Shown one piece after another: positions 34,813 through 43,900 of a DNA stretch of 64,000 nt. The notes beneath the pieces are model-generated. The model was given only the letters and a program-made list of their open reading frames with translations. It was not told the origin of the DNA and did no database searches. Both the position numbers and the translations under genes were made by a program. Source of the DNA: Chitinophagaceae bacterium (GTDB taxonomy: Bacteria; Bacteroidota; Bacteroidia; Chitinophagales; Chitinophagaceae); NCBI GenBank assembly GCA_016720745.1, contig JADKKA010000022.1, positions 186,001 through 250,000 on the forward strand, read 5' to 3'. The first letter of the stretch is position 1, and each line of letters begins with the position of its first letter.

Positions 34813-34875
34813 CCGGCCGTACCTGATTTAAGCGTAAATTACCTGAAAAAACCGGATGACACCGTTAAAACCCAT

Positions 34876-36561
34876 ATGAGCCACTACCTATCCTTTTTGC
34901 GGTTGATCCTGACCATTGCAGTTGTTGCTGTGATTCATTCCTGTGGTGACGGGGATCGCCAGTCTGTCAACCATGCATCCAGTCCGGAAGAACTCAGCCA
35001 GAAAACCAATGCACTCATTGCTGATATATTGAAGAGCGGAGCGACAGCTGATGCAGATTCCGGTTTCAGATTAGAACAGGCCGAACTGGTGAAGTTGATG
35101 TATGAACAAAACAATAACCAGCATATATGGGCTGCCGGACAGCAATGGAAGCCGGGAGCGGACTCCTTACAGGCTATCATCCAATCGGCCCGGTTGCTGG
35201 GGCTTTTTCCAGAAGATTACCATGCAACTGCACTTGGCAGTATCTGGCAGGAAATGGTAATGGATAGTCTGGCAAAAAATGCAAGAAGGGATGCCATGCT
35301 TTGGGCAAAGGCCGACCTGATGCTGACCGATGCCTTTGCACAACTGGTACATGATATCAAACTGGGGCGCTTGCCCAATGACAGTATCAGTTTAAATAAG
35401 GACACTGCCATTAATACCAGTTGGCTGTTGCCGGAATTAGATAAGCTAAAAGAAACAGGTGCTTTCAGCCAGTTCATTCGTTCATTGGAGCCGGATCATC
35501 TGGCTTATCACGAGATTAAAAAGGGCATTCCTGATTTTTTGAAAAATGCGCAGTTTAAAACTTTTACCAAAGTGCCTGCAAAAGAACAGGCGGACTATAA
35601 AACAGCGTTACAAAAAAGACTATTTGAAGGAGGGTATATCGCTTTTGATTCTGTTGCGGCTGACTCTGCACAGCTATCCGAAGCAGTTAAGAAATTTCAG
35701 AAAGAAAAGGGATTGACGGTGGATGGTCGTGCCGGGGAAGGAACGGTGCGTATGCTGAACCTGTCGGATGAGGAGAAATTCATCCGGATCGTGATCAGTC
35801 TGGATAAATTCAAAAAACTGCCGGCGCAAATGCCGGAGAAATATATCTGGGTCAATGCCTCCTCTAATTACCTGGATATGGTGGAGGATGGTAAAATCGC
35901 TTTTACCTCCCGGGTGATTTGCGGGAAACCCAAAACCCGGACTCCTTTGCTGAATAGTGCCGTATCGGTTCTGATAACCTACCCGCAATGGGTGCCTCCT
36001 CCCAGTATCGTTTCCAAGGAAATCCTGCCGGCGGTAAAAAAGAATCCGGGCTATCTGGCCAAAAAGGGATTCAGCCTGGTGGATAAGGACGGCAACGAAG
36101 TGGATCCTTATTCAGTGGACTGGTCCAAATACAGTAAGGGGATTCCTTACCGGGTGGTGCAGGGTAGTGGGGATGCTAATGCCCTCGGGATCATCAAGTT
36201 CCATTTTGACAACAAATACTCTGTTTACCTGCATGATACCAATCAGCGCTACCTTTTTTCCAACGCTATGCGGTCCCTGAGCCATGGTTGTGTTCGGGTA
36301 CAGGACTGGCAGAAACTGGCCCGGTACGTCCTTCGTACCGATAGTTTGAAGGCACCCCGGAACTTTCATACAGGGGACTCCATGAGGGTCTGGCTGGCCA
36401 ATAAAGAGAAGCATCATATCCAAATCAGGAATAAAATGCCCGTTTTTATCCGGTATTTGACCTGTGAGGGCCGGGAAGGCCGGCTGCAATTTTATGATGA
36501 TGTGTATGGGGAAGACCGGTATCTCCGGGAAAAATACTATACCCGTCCAACGACCTTTTAA
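34876..36561 (+). CDS. L,D-transpeptidase, YcbB (LdtD) type, lipoprotein
   Basis: Makes 3-3 cross-links in peptidoglycan. The 561-residue product starts with a lipoprotein signal (FLRLILTIAVVAVIHSC, Cys about residue 22). A long N-terminal scaffold domain is followed by a peptidoglycan-binding helix set (SEAVKKFQKEKGLTVDGRAG, about 265-284) and the YkuD catalytic domain. Family landmarks are TYPQWVPPPSIVSKEILP (about 368-385), RVVQGSGDANALG, the HDT of YLHDTNQRYLF and the catalytic Cys in SHGCVRV (about 467-473). The frame is open to 34735, but the ATG at 34876 begins the natural signal sequence. It pairs with the divergent VanX-type gene. Confidence 0.9.
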   Translation: MSHYLSFLRLILTIAVVAVIHSCGDGDRQSVNHASSPEELSQKTNALIADILKSGATADADSGFRLEQAELVKLMYEQNNNQHIWAAGQQWKPGADSLQAIIQSARLLGLFPEDYHATALGSIWQEMVMDSLAKNARRDAMLWAKADLMLTDAFAQLVHDIKLGRLPNDSISLNKDTAINTSWLLPELDKLKETGAFSQFIRSLEPDHLAYHEIKKGIPDFLKNAQFKTFTKVPAKEQADYKTALQKRLFEGGYIAFDSVAADSAQLSEAVKKFQKEKGLTVDGRAGEGTVRMLNLSDEEKFIRIVISLDKFKKLPAQMPEKYIWVNASSNYLDMVEDGKIAFTSRVICGKPKTRTPLLNSAVSVLITYPQWVPPPSIVSKEILPAVKKNPGYLAKKGFSLVDKDGNEVDPYSVDWSKYSKGIPYRVVQGSGDANALGIIKFHFDNKYSVYLHDTNQRYLFSNAMRSLSHGCVRVQDWQKLARYVLRTDSLKAPRNFHTGDSMRVWLANKEKHHIQIRNKMPVFIRYLTCEGREGRLQFYDDVYGEDRYLREKYYTRPTTF

Positions 36562-36655
36562 GCCCTTTCTTCACATGTTTTCTACACCCTGGCAGGCTTC
36601 GCAACCCTATGAATCATAGCTAAATAATTTATTTCCTGATATTAAACTTACCCGT

Positions 36656-36663
36656 TATTTTTG
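36656..36663 (+). promoter_or_regulatory. Putative -7 element (TATTTTTG) of the OmpA-like gene
   Basis: TAnnTTTG match 28 bases before the ATG at 36691. No clear -33 TTTG found. Confidence 0.4.
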
Positions 36664-36690
36664 TTTAGATTAAAACCAAACTATCTCTTT

Positions 36691-38091
36691 ATGAAGAAGA
36701 TACTGTCTGCATTAATTGCACTGTACCTGCTTGTACCTGCCAGTTACGGTCAAGAAGATGAAATTAGACCTAAGGCGCTCGGTATTAGTTTTTTTGTAAA
36801 CGATTTTGTGACACCTGCCCGTATACGTTCCAGCTCATTGGTAAAAGTATTGGCCGACAAAAAACTGGCTAAGCTCAGTGAAATGAGTCCAGGTATTGCG
36901 ATCAACTATTTCAAAGGGATCAGGAAGCATATGGATTATGCTTTATCACTCGGCGGTACTTTTCTTCGCTACCCAATGCCGAATAAATCATTTGGTACAG
37001 ATAAACTGTTGCTGGAAGCCTCCGCTGCAGTGAACCTGAAAATGATGACAGAGAAATACTGGGTGCAGCCCTATATAACTCTGGGTGTATCTGGTCACAA
37101 ATACCTGAATTATTATGGCGCCAACCTTCCGTTGGGAGTTGGTCTGAAAATTAATTTTATTGATGAAGCACACCTGTTCATCAACTCTACTTACAGGGTT
37201 CCCCTGACTACTGAAACTTCTAATTATCACCTGCAGCATGCCATCGGTGTGGCGGCTCGTCTGGGTAAAAAACCAGAACCCAAAGTGGTGGTCTTAGATC
37301 GTGATGGTGATGGTGTTCCTGATAATGTGGATGCCTGTCCTGATGTTCCTGGTCCCGCTGCTACACAGGGTTGTCCTGACCGTGATGGAGATGGCATTCT
37401 GGATAAAGACGATAAGTGCCCCGATGTAAAAGGTCTGGCTAAATACCAGGGTTGCCCGATTCCGGATACTGACAAAGACGGTATCAATGACGAGGAAGAT
37501 AAATGTCCGACTGTTCCCGGTCTGGCCCGTTACCAGGGTTGTCCGATTCCTGATACAGATAAAGATGGTATCAATGACGAGGAAGACAAATGCCCGACTG
37601 TACCAGGTGTAGCCCGTTACCAGGGTTGTCCGATTCCTGATTCAGATGGTGATGGTGTGAATGATGAAGAAGATAAATGTCCCAACCTGAAAGGGGTTCC
37701 TGAAAACCAGGGTTGTCCCATTATTCCTGAGGAAATCAAAAAGCGGATAAGCGTTGCTGCTAAAAATATCCTGTTCGAAACCGGTAAGTCTATCCTGCGA
37801 ACCAGTTCTTTCAAAGGACTGAATGATGTAGCCAAGATCATGTCCGAAAATCCGGAAATCGAACTCGCTATTGATGGTCATACTGATAATGTAGGTGCTG
37901 ATGCTTATAACCAGACACTGAGTGAAAACAGGGCTAATGCCGTGAAGAAGTACCTGGTAAGTAAAGGAGTGGACGAAAGTCGTATTGCTGCCACTGGTTA
38001 TGGTGAAACCAAGCCAATTGCTACTAACAATACAGCAACCGGTCGCCAGCAGAACAGACGTTCTGAGCTTACCCTTAGCTATTACAAATAA
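36691..38091 (+). CDS. OmpA family outer-membrane protein with thrombospondin type 3 repeats
   Basis: The 466-residue product has a signal peptide (KKILSALIALYLLVPASYGQ), then an N-terminal beta-barrel-like domain (about 22-195). Five Ca-binding TSP3 units follow (about 204-345), of the form DxDGDGxxDxxDxCP with a closing QGCP; the third and fourth are nearly identical. The C-terminal OmpA domain (about 360-466) has ILFETGKSIL, the peptidoglycan-binding DGHTDNVGADAYNQTLSENR and RSELTLSYY. Such proteins link the outer membrane to peptidoglycan. The open frame begins at 36661 with TTG; the ATG at 36691 starts the signal peptide. A strong terminator follows. Confidence 0.9.
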   Translation: MKKILSALIALYLLVPASYGQEDEIRPKALGISFFVNDFVTPARIRSSSLVKVLADKKLAKLSEMSPGIAINYFKGIRKHMDYALSLGGTFLRYPMPNKSFGTDKLLLEASAAVNLKMMTEKYWVQPYITLGVSGHKYLNYYGANLPLGVGLKINFIDEAHLFINSTYRVPLTTETSNYHLQHAIGVAARLGKKPEPKVVVLDRDGDGVPDNVDACPDVPGPAATQGCPDRDGDGILDKDDKCPDVKGLAKYQGCPIPDTDKDGINDEEDKCPTVPGLARYQGCPIPDTDKDGINDEEDKCPTVPGVARYQGCPIPDSDGDGVNDEEDKCPNLKGVPENQGCPIIPEEIKKRISVAAKNILFETGKSILRTSSFKGLNDVAKIMSENPEIELAIDGHTDNVGADAYNQTLSENRANAVKKYLVSKGVDESRIAATGYGETKPIATNNTATGRQQNRRSELTLSYYK

Positions 38092-38113
38092 AAGAACTGG
38101 AAATATTTATGGA

Positions 38114-38145
38114 ATGTCCCGCTTTTGGCGGGACATTTTTTTTTC
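38114..38145 (+). terminator. Intrinsic terminator after the OmpA-like gene
   Basis: Arms ATGTCCCGC and GCGGGACAT around a short TTTTG loop, followed by nine T. Confidence 0.9.
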
Positions 38146-38586
38146 AACTACAGCGGTTCTATCACAAGTTGATCAGGGGCCGGCCGACACCGTAAACCTA
38201 CTATATGGACTGTTAGTAATTGATATTCAATCTGCTATCTTGTTTTGGAGACATGGATTTCCCTTTGAGATTTCCTGCTTTTTTGTTCCATATATTCCCT
38301 ACCTTTGCGGCGCCATTAAGAGGAGCATTTGTGGGATCGACACCTGAGGCGGGCTTTTTCTTCAAGTGGCAGTCTATGAGAGTCTAAATCTACATATCAG
38401 CTTTTTTCCCGCCAGGGATATTTATTCTATGAGCTGATCTTATCTAAAAAATAACGGGGACTGTTCGGATCGGGAAAAAGAACAGGTTGAACAGGAACCG
38501 GGACTTCAAATAAATCAAAATAAAAAATCAATCATTAAAAGAGGCGAAGGTGAAAACCGGGCCTTGGGTAACAAACAACAATTGTC
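38146..38586 (+). other. Long spacer and fusA leader
   Basis: About 440 bases with no credible gene. Roughly 280 bases lie between the -7 element and the fusA ATG, unusually long here. In that leader, GGCGGG (38348-38353) can pair with CCCGCC (38408-38413), and ATCAGCT (38396-38402) with AGCTGAT (38432-38438). The two pairings interlock like a pseudoknot or could compete. I do not recognise a known riboswitch. Confidence 0.5.
38300..38307 (+). promoter_or_regulatory. Putative -7 element (TACCTTTG) of fusA
   Basis: Exact TAnnTTTG match. TTTG at 38282-38285 is closer (14 bases) than a normal -33 element, so the full promoter is uncertain. Confidence 0.5.
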
Positions 38587-40731
38587 ATGGCAGACTTAAA
38601 ATTTCAAAGAAACTTCGGAATCGCCGCGCACATTGATGCGGGCAAGACCACTACTACGGAGCGTATCCTCCGTTATACAGGGATGATTCACCGGATTGGT
38701 GAGGTGCACGATGGTGCTGCTACCACCGACTGGATGGAGCAGGAAAAGGAAAGAGGTATTACCATTACATCTGCAGCGGTAAGCTGTCAGTGGAATTTCC
38801 CGACTGTACTGGGTAAAGCCACTGCTGATACCAAGAAATATTCTTTCAATATCATTGATACTCCGGGTCACGTGGACTTTACCGTAGAGGTAGAGCGTTC
38901 CATGCGTGTACTGGATGGTCTGATCGCCCTGTTCTCTGCCGTGGATGGTGTAGAGCCTCAGTCTGAGACCGTATGGCGCCAGGCCAACCGTTATGGTGTT
39001 CCCCGTATCGGATTTGTAAATAAAATGGACCGTGCTGGTGCTGACTTCCTGATGGTGGTTAAGCAGGTGAAAGAAATGCTGGGTTCCAAAGCCGTTCCCC
39101 TGCAGTTACCGATTGGTGCGGAAGATGATTTTAAAGGGGTAGTTGACCTGATCAAAATGAAAGGGATCATCTGGCACATGGAAACAGAGGGAATGACATT
39201 TGACGAAATTGAAGTTCCTGCTGATATGCTGGAAGAAGCGAAAGAGTGGAGAGCATCCCTCGTTGAAGCAGTGGCTGAATATGATGATAAACTGATGGAG
39301 AAATTCTTTGATGATCCTAACAGCATTACAGAAGATGAAATGCATGAAGCGATCCGCAAAGCAACAGTGGACCTGAGCATCGTTCCGATGATGTGCGGTT
39401 CATCTTTCAAAAATAAAGGGGTACAAACTGCACTGGATGCCGTTTGCCGTTACCTGCCTTCACCGGTGGATATTCCCGATACCAAGGGTACCCATCCTGA
39501 TACTGGCGAAGAGCTGACCCGTAAGGCAGATCCCAAAGAACCATTTGCAGCCCTGGCCTTTAAAATCATGACCGATCCTTTCGTGGGTCGTCTGGCTTTC
39601 TTCCGGTGCTATTCCGGACACCTGGATGCCGGTTCTTATGTATTGAATGTAAGAAGTGGTAAAAAGGAAAGGATCAGCCGGATCATGAAAATGTTTGCCA
39701 ATAAGCAGAATCCGATTGATTTCATCGAAGCCGGTGATATCGGAGCAGCCGTTGGTTTCAAGGAAATCAAAACCGGTGATACCCTTTGTGATGAAGATCA
39801 TCCGATCACACTGGAAAACATGTTCATTCCTGAGCCGGTAATCGCCGTAGCGGTGGAGCCGAAAACACAGGCTGACGTGGACAAAATGGGTATGGCCATT
39901 GCCAAACTGGTGGAAGAAGATCCAACATTGCGTGTGAATACAGATGAGGATACCGGTCAGACCATCCTTCGTGGAATGGGAGAACTGCACCTGGAGATCA
40001 TCATTGATCGTATGCGCCGTGAATTTAAAGTAGAAGTAAACCAGGGTGCACCTCAGGTGGCTTATAAAGAAGCATTCAATGCTACGATTGAGCACAGGGA
40101 GACCCTGAAAAAACAAACCGGTGGTCGTGGTAAATTCGCCGATATCCAGTTCAGTCTGGGTCCGGTGGATGCAGAATGGAAAGCAGAAAACCCCGATAAG
40201 CAATACCAGTTTGTCAACGATCTGTTTGGTGGATCCATTCCCCGTGAATTTGTTCCTGCCATCCAGAAAGGTTTTGAGCAATCAATGACAACAGGGGTAC
40301 TGGCTAACTATCCGGTTGACAATATGAAGATCCGTGTATTCGACGGAAGCTTCCACGCAGTTGACTCTGACTCTATGTCCTTCGAGCTTTGCGCCAAGCA
40401 AGGTTTCCGTGAGGCCGCAAGAAAAGCCAAGCCGATCCTGCTCGAGCCGATCATGAAGGTGGAAGTGATCACCCCTGCCCAGTACATGGGAGATGTAACG
40501 GGTGACCTGAACCGTCGTCGTGCCATGCTGGAAGGAATGGATAACCGTGCCGGTGCCGAGGTAATCAAAGCCAAAGTTCCGCTGAGTGAAATGTTCGGAT
40601 ATGTAACACAGCTCCGTTCATTGTCTTCCGGTCGTGCTTCCTCTACCATGGAGTTCTCACATTATGCTCCTGCGCCGAATAATATCGCAGAGGAAGTGAT
40701 CTCTAAAGTAAAGGGCAAAGTGAACGCTTAA
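38587..40731 (+). CDS. fusA: Translation elongation factor G
   Basis: EF-G moves tRNAs and mRNA through the ribosome with GTP. GTPase motifs: AHIDAGKTTTTER (residues 13-25), DTPGHVDF (about 97-104) and NKMDRAG (about 140-146). Domains II-V follow, ending with ITPAQYMGDVTGDLNRRRA and the C-terminal FGYVTQLRSLSSGRASSTMEF. The 714-residue length is normal. In many bacteria fusA sits after rpsL-rpsG and before tuf or rpsJ. Here it stands alone: an OmpA-like gene with terminator lies upstream and a terminator lies downstream, so it is transcribed by itself. Confidence 0.97.
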   Translation: MADLKFQRNFGIAAHIDAGKTTTTERILRYTGMIHRIGEVHDGAATTDWMEQEKERGITITSAAVSCQWNFPTVLGKATADTKKYSFNIIDTPGHVDFTVEVERSMRVLDGLIALFSAVDGVEPQSETVWRQANRYGVPRIGFVNKMDRAGADFLMVVKQVKEMLGSKAVPLQLPIGAEDDFKGVVDLIKMKGIIWHMETEGMTFDEIEVPADMLEEAKEWRASLVEAVAEYDDKLMEKFFDDPNSITEDEMHEAIRKATVDLSIVPMMCGSSFKNKGVQTALDAVCRYLPSPVDIPDTKGTHPDTGEELTRKADPKEPFAALAFKIMTDPFVGRLAFFRCYSGHLDAGSYVLNVRSGKKERISRIMKMFANKQNPIDFIEAGDIGAAVGFKEIKTGDTLCDEDHPITLENMFIPEPVIAVAVEPKTQADVDKMGMAIAKLVEEDPTLRVNTDEDTGQTILRGMGELHLEIIIDRMRREFKVEVNQGAPQVAYKEAFNATIEHRETLKKQTGGRGKFADIQFSLGPVDAEWKAENPDKQYQFVNDLFGGSIPREFVPAIQKGFEQSMTTGVLANYPVDNMKIRVFDGSFHAVDSDSMSFELCAKQGFREAARKAKPILLEPIMKVEVITPAQYMGDVTGDLNRRRAMLEGMDNRAGAEVIKAKVPLSEMFGYVTQLRSLSSGRASSTMEFSHYAPAPNNIAEEVISKVKGKVNA

Positions 40732-40750
40732 GTTTATCACTTATTCCAAT

Positions 40751-40787
40751 AAAAAAATATCCCGCCAAACAGGTGGGATATTTTTTT
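40751..40787 (+). terminator. Intrinsic terminator after fusA
   Basis: Arms AAAAAAATATCCCGCC and GGTGGGATATTTTTTT with the loop AAACA and one G-T pair. It can act on both strands. Confidence 0.88.
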
Positions 40788-40910
40788 GGGTATCCATTCC
40801 GCAAGGATTGAAACTCAATATGCAGGCCTGCGGGTTTACAATATTTGTATAAGTATGTATAAATGTTTAAATTTAATTAGCGCTCTGGGCTGCCATGAAA
40901 TAAAAATGTT

Positions 40911-43900
40911 ATGAATACTATTACCCGGTATTTAATCTTATCTCTGTTCCTCTTTAATGCGGTTCTTGCAGCATCACAGTCTTCATTGAACTATACAACA
41001 GCAGCAACTACCACTGGCTCCATGGCAGCTGATAAATCGGGTAATCCTGTCATCTTTTCCACTGAGCCTAATCTGGTGCCGAATTCTTCCACCAATGTTA
41101 TTTCTGCATTACAACCAATCGGGTTTGATTTTGTGTATATGGGCAGGTATTATACCCATTTTGTAGCCGGTTCAAATGGTGATCTGGGACTGGGGATATT
41201 TAATTCTGCCGCCGGAATAATCGGGGCGACTGATAATAATGATCTCACAAGAACCGTGGTCTATCCGCCGGGTGTGAACAATGCCCCTGTGCTCGCCCCA
41301 TTTTGGGATAAAATGTATACACCGTCAACAGGAGCAACAGTCCGCACACTGATTACCGGAACCACGCCTAACCGTTGCCGCGTTATAGAGTGGAATACTA
41401 TTATCAATTCAAGTGCACCCTCTCCTTCACCCAGTGCCCGCTTCCAGTTAAGGATATACGAAGGAAGTGGAATAATCGAATATGTGTATGGTAACATGAG
41501 CATCGTAAGTGCTTCCTCAACGGTTACTGCTTCAATCGGGTTTACAAACGGGCTTACCGACAACCAGTTCCTGGCTTTACAGAACCTCAGCAGTTTTCCG
41601 TTTACGGCAATTGCTGCACAGGAGCCTGCCACGCAAAGCCTGGTGAATACTGCAGTTGCTGGTGATATCATCGGACTGCATTCATTGACAGAGGGTCAGC
41701 GCCGGCTATTTTCTTTTACCGCCCCTGCCCTCAGCGGATCAGCTCCTTCGGGATTTCAGATTACGGAAATTGGAGCGACCATTGTTTCATTGAAATGGAA
41801 TGACAACTGTACAAATGAACTGGGTTATCATATACTTGTATCTTCTGACAATATCAATTTTGTTACAGCCGGAACAACTGGCCCCAACTCAACTTTTTTC
41901 ACGGTAGGGAGCCTGGTGCTTGGAAATACCTATTACTTCAGAGTGATTGCTTTCACAGAGGGAGCATCTTTACAAAGTACCAACACTTTAAATGCCACCA
42001 CCAGTTGTTTGCTGAATGGTTCATATACTGTAGGTCCTGGTGCAAATTATGCCAGCCTGACACATGCAATCGACAGCATCAGGTATAAAGGGGTGGCAGG
42101 AAATGTTCAGTTTGAGTTAACCGGATCCTATACCAGCAGCAGTGAACTGTTTCCGATCAGTTTCCCCAAAACATTACAGGTGCCTTGTATCAGCAATTAT
42201 CGGGTAACCATTCGTCCGCAGGCTGCTGCAGTCAATTTGCAGATTGCAGGAAGTAATTTCACACAGCTGTTTTTGCTCGACAGTGCCAGTTATGTCGTCT
42301 TCGACGGCCGGCCGGGAGGTACAGGAACCAGCAGCCAGTTAAGCGTCATCAATAATAGTTTCGGATCTGTTTTCCGCCTGAACAATGCATCCGGTAATAA
42401 ATTTGAATACCTGAAAATCGGAGGAAGTAATACGGGGCCATCCGTGCCGGAAGGATTGGTTCATCTGGTGGGGTCTCAGGGAGCAGGTTCGGACAATAAC
42501 AGGTTCGGGAATTGTGAGATATATAGTACCAGTGCCATACCCAATTCTAAGAATATAATGCTCTCCTCGGTGGGTGCCGCCGGATTTGTGAACGATAATG
42601 ACTCAATCATCAACTGCAGGTTTTATGATTTCGCCGCATCTGGGATTCAGCTTTCTGATTATAGCAACGGATGGGTGATCAGTGGAAATAGTTTTTATAA
42701 TACGGCAACGGTCAATTATGTATCAGATGTGGCTTTCATAAAGATTTCATCACTGAATGCTGTTGCAGCCAGTCACCAGGTTACGAATAACTATTTCGGG
42801 GGGACTGCAGCCAATTGCCAGGGAAACGCGATGTCTGCAGGCTACTTTTCCACATTTTCATTTATTGATATTACCGGGAAAGCAGTTGTTAGTAATAATT
42901 ATTTCAGGAGGGTCAGGCTTTATAATGGATCAAACAGTATCAACAACTCAGTGGTCAATTTTATTCTGGCCCGGCTGGTACCCGCTCAGGTAACTTATGT
43001 AATAGACAATAATTATTTTGGTTCTTCCAGTCTGAGTGACAGTTTGCATGTTTCCAGTAACAGTTCAAGCGTTGATATGGAAGTTAATGGGATATCAATG
43101 ATCGGACTGGGACAGGTAAGTAACAATAGGTTCTCTCATTTACGTTGTTCTTCTCCTGTTACACGCATCATGTTGAAGGTGATTTCAGCCGGAGGTAATA
43201 CGGATGCCAATATCCGGAATAATGCGATTGGGGACCCGGCTATTCCTAATTGCATTTTCAACAATAGTGCCGGCCAAACCTATGGAATTGGCCTTTTGTC
43301 CGTTAACTCAGCCCGGGTAATAGGCAATACAATTTGCAGGATTAGTTCCGATAACGGTAATAATAACGCCCATATGGCGGGAATACATATGCAGGGGGAA
43401 TATATTGATAGCATTGCTTACAATACGATATTCCATTTAAAAAACGGAAATGGCGGGGCCAATGGCTTTCAGCCATTATTTGGAATGAGAATAATGCCCA
43501 ATACATCTAGCGGGCTGGCCAATCTGATTGAGGGAAACCATATTTATTCCCTGGTACAGGAATCAGTCAGCAGTGGCGGGAATGTGACCGGTATTTCGGC
43601 GGGAGTGTTTATGAATCTAAAAAGAAATTTCATACGTAATCTCTATACCACAAATAGCGCCGGATTTGCTACGATTAAAGGTATTTTGATGGCGAACAAT
43701 ACCGGCCGGCTCGAAAATAATATGATCAGTCTGGGTACTGACAGTCTGGGGAATAGCCTCACAGCCGCCGGATTAACCATTTACGGAATCGATGGGGCCG
43801 ATGCTTTGCGGCATAACAGTGTTTATATCAATGGAAGCAATGTGGCTAACGGGAATGCGGGCAGTACCTGTATGAATGCTACGGTGAATTTGACAAATTG

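Noticed and set aside
38146..38586. Known riboswitch in the fusA leader
   Set aside because: I could not match the core of any riboswitch family I know.
40790..40815. CRISPR repeat-like end (GGATTGAAAC)
   Set aside because: Single copy of a short word; no repetition.
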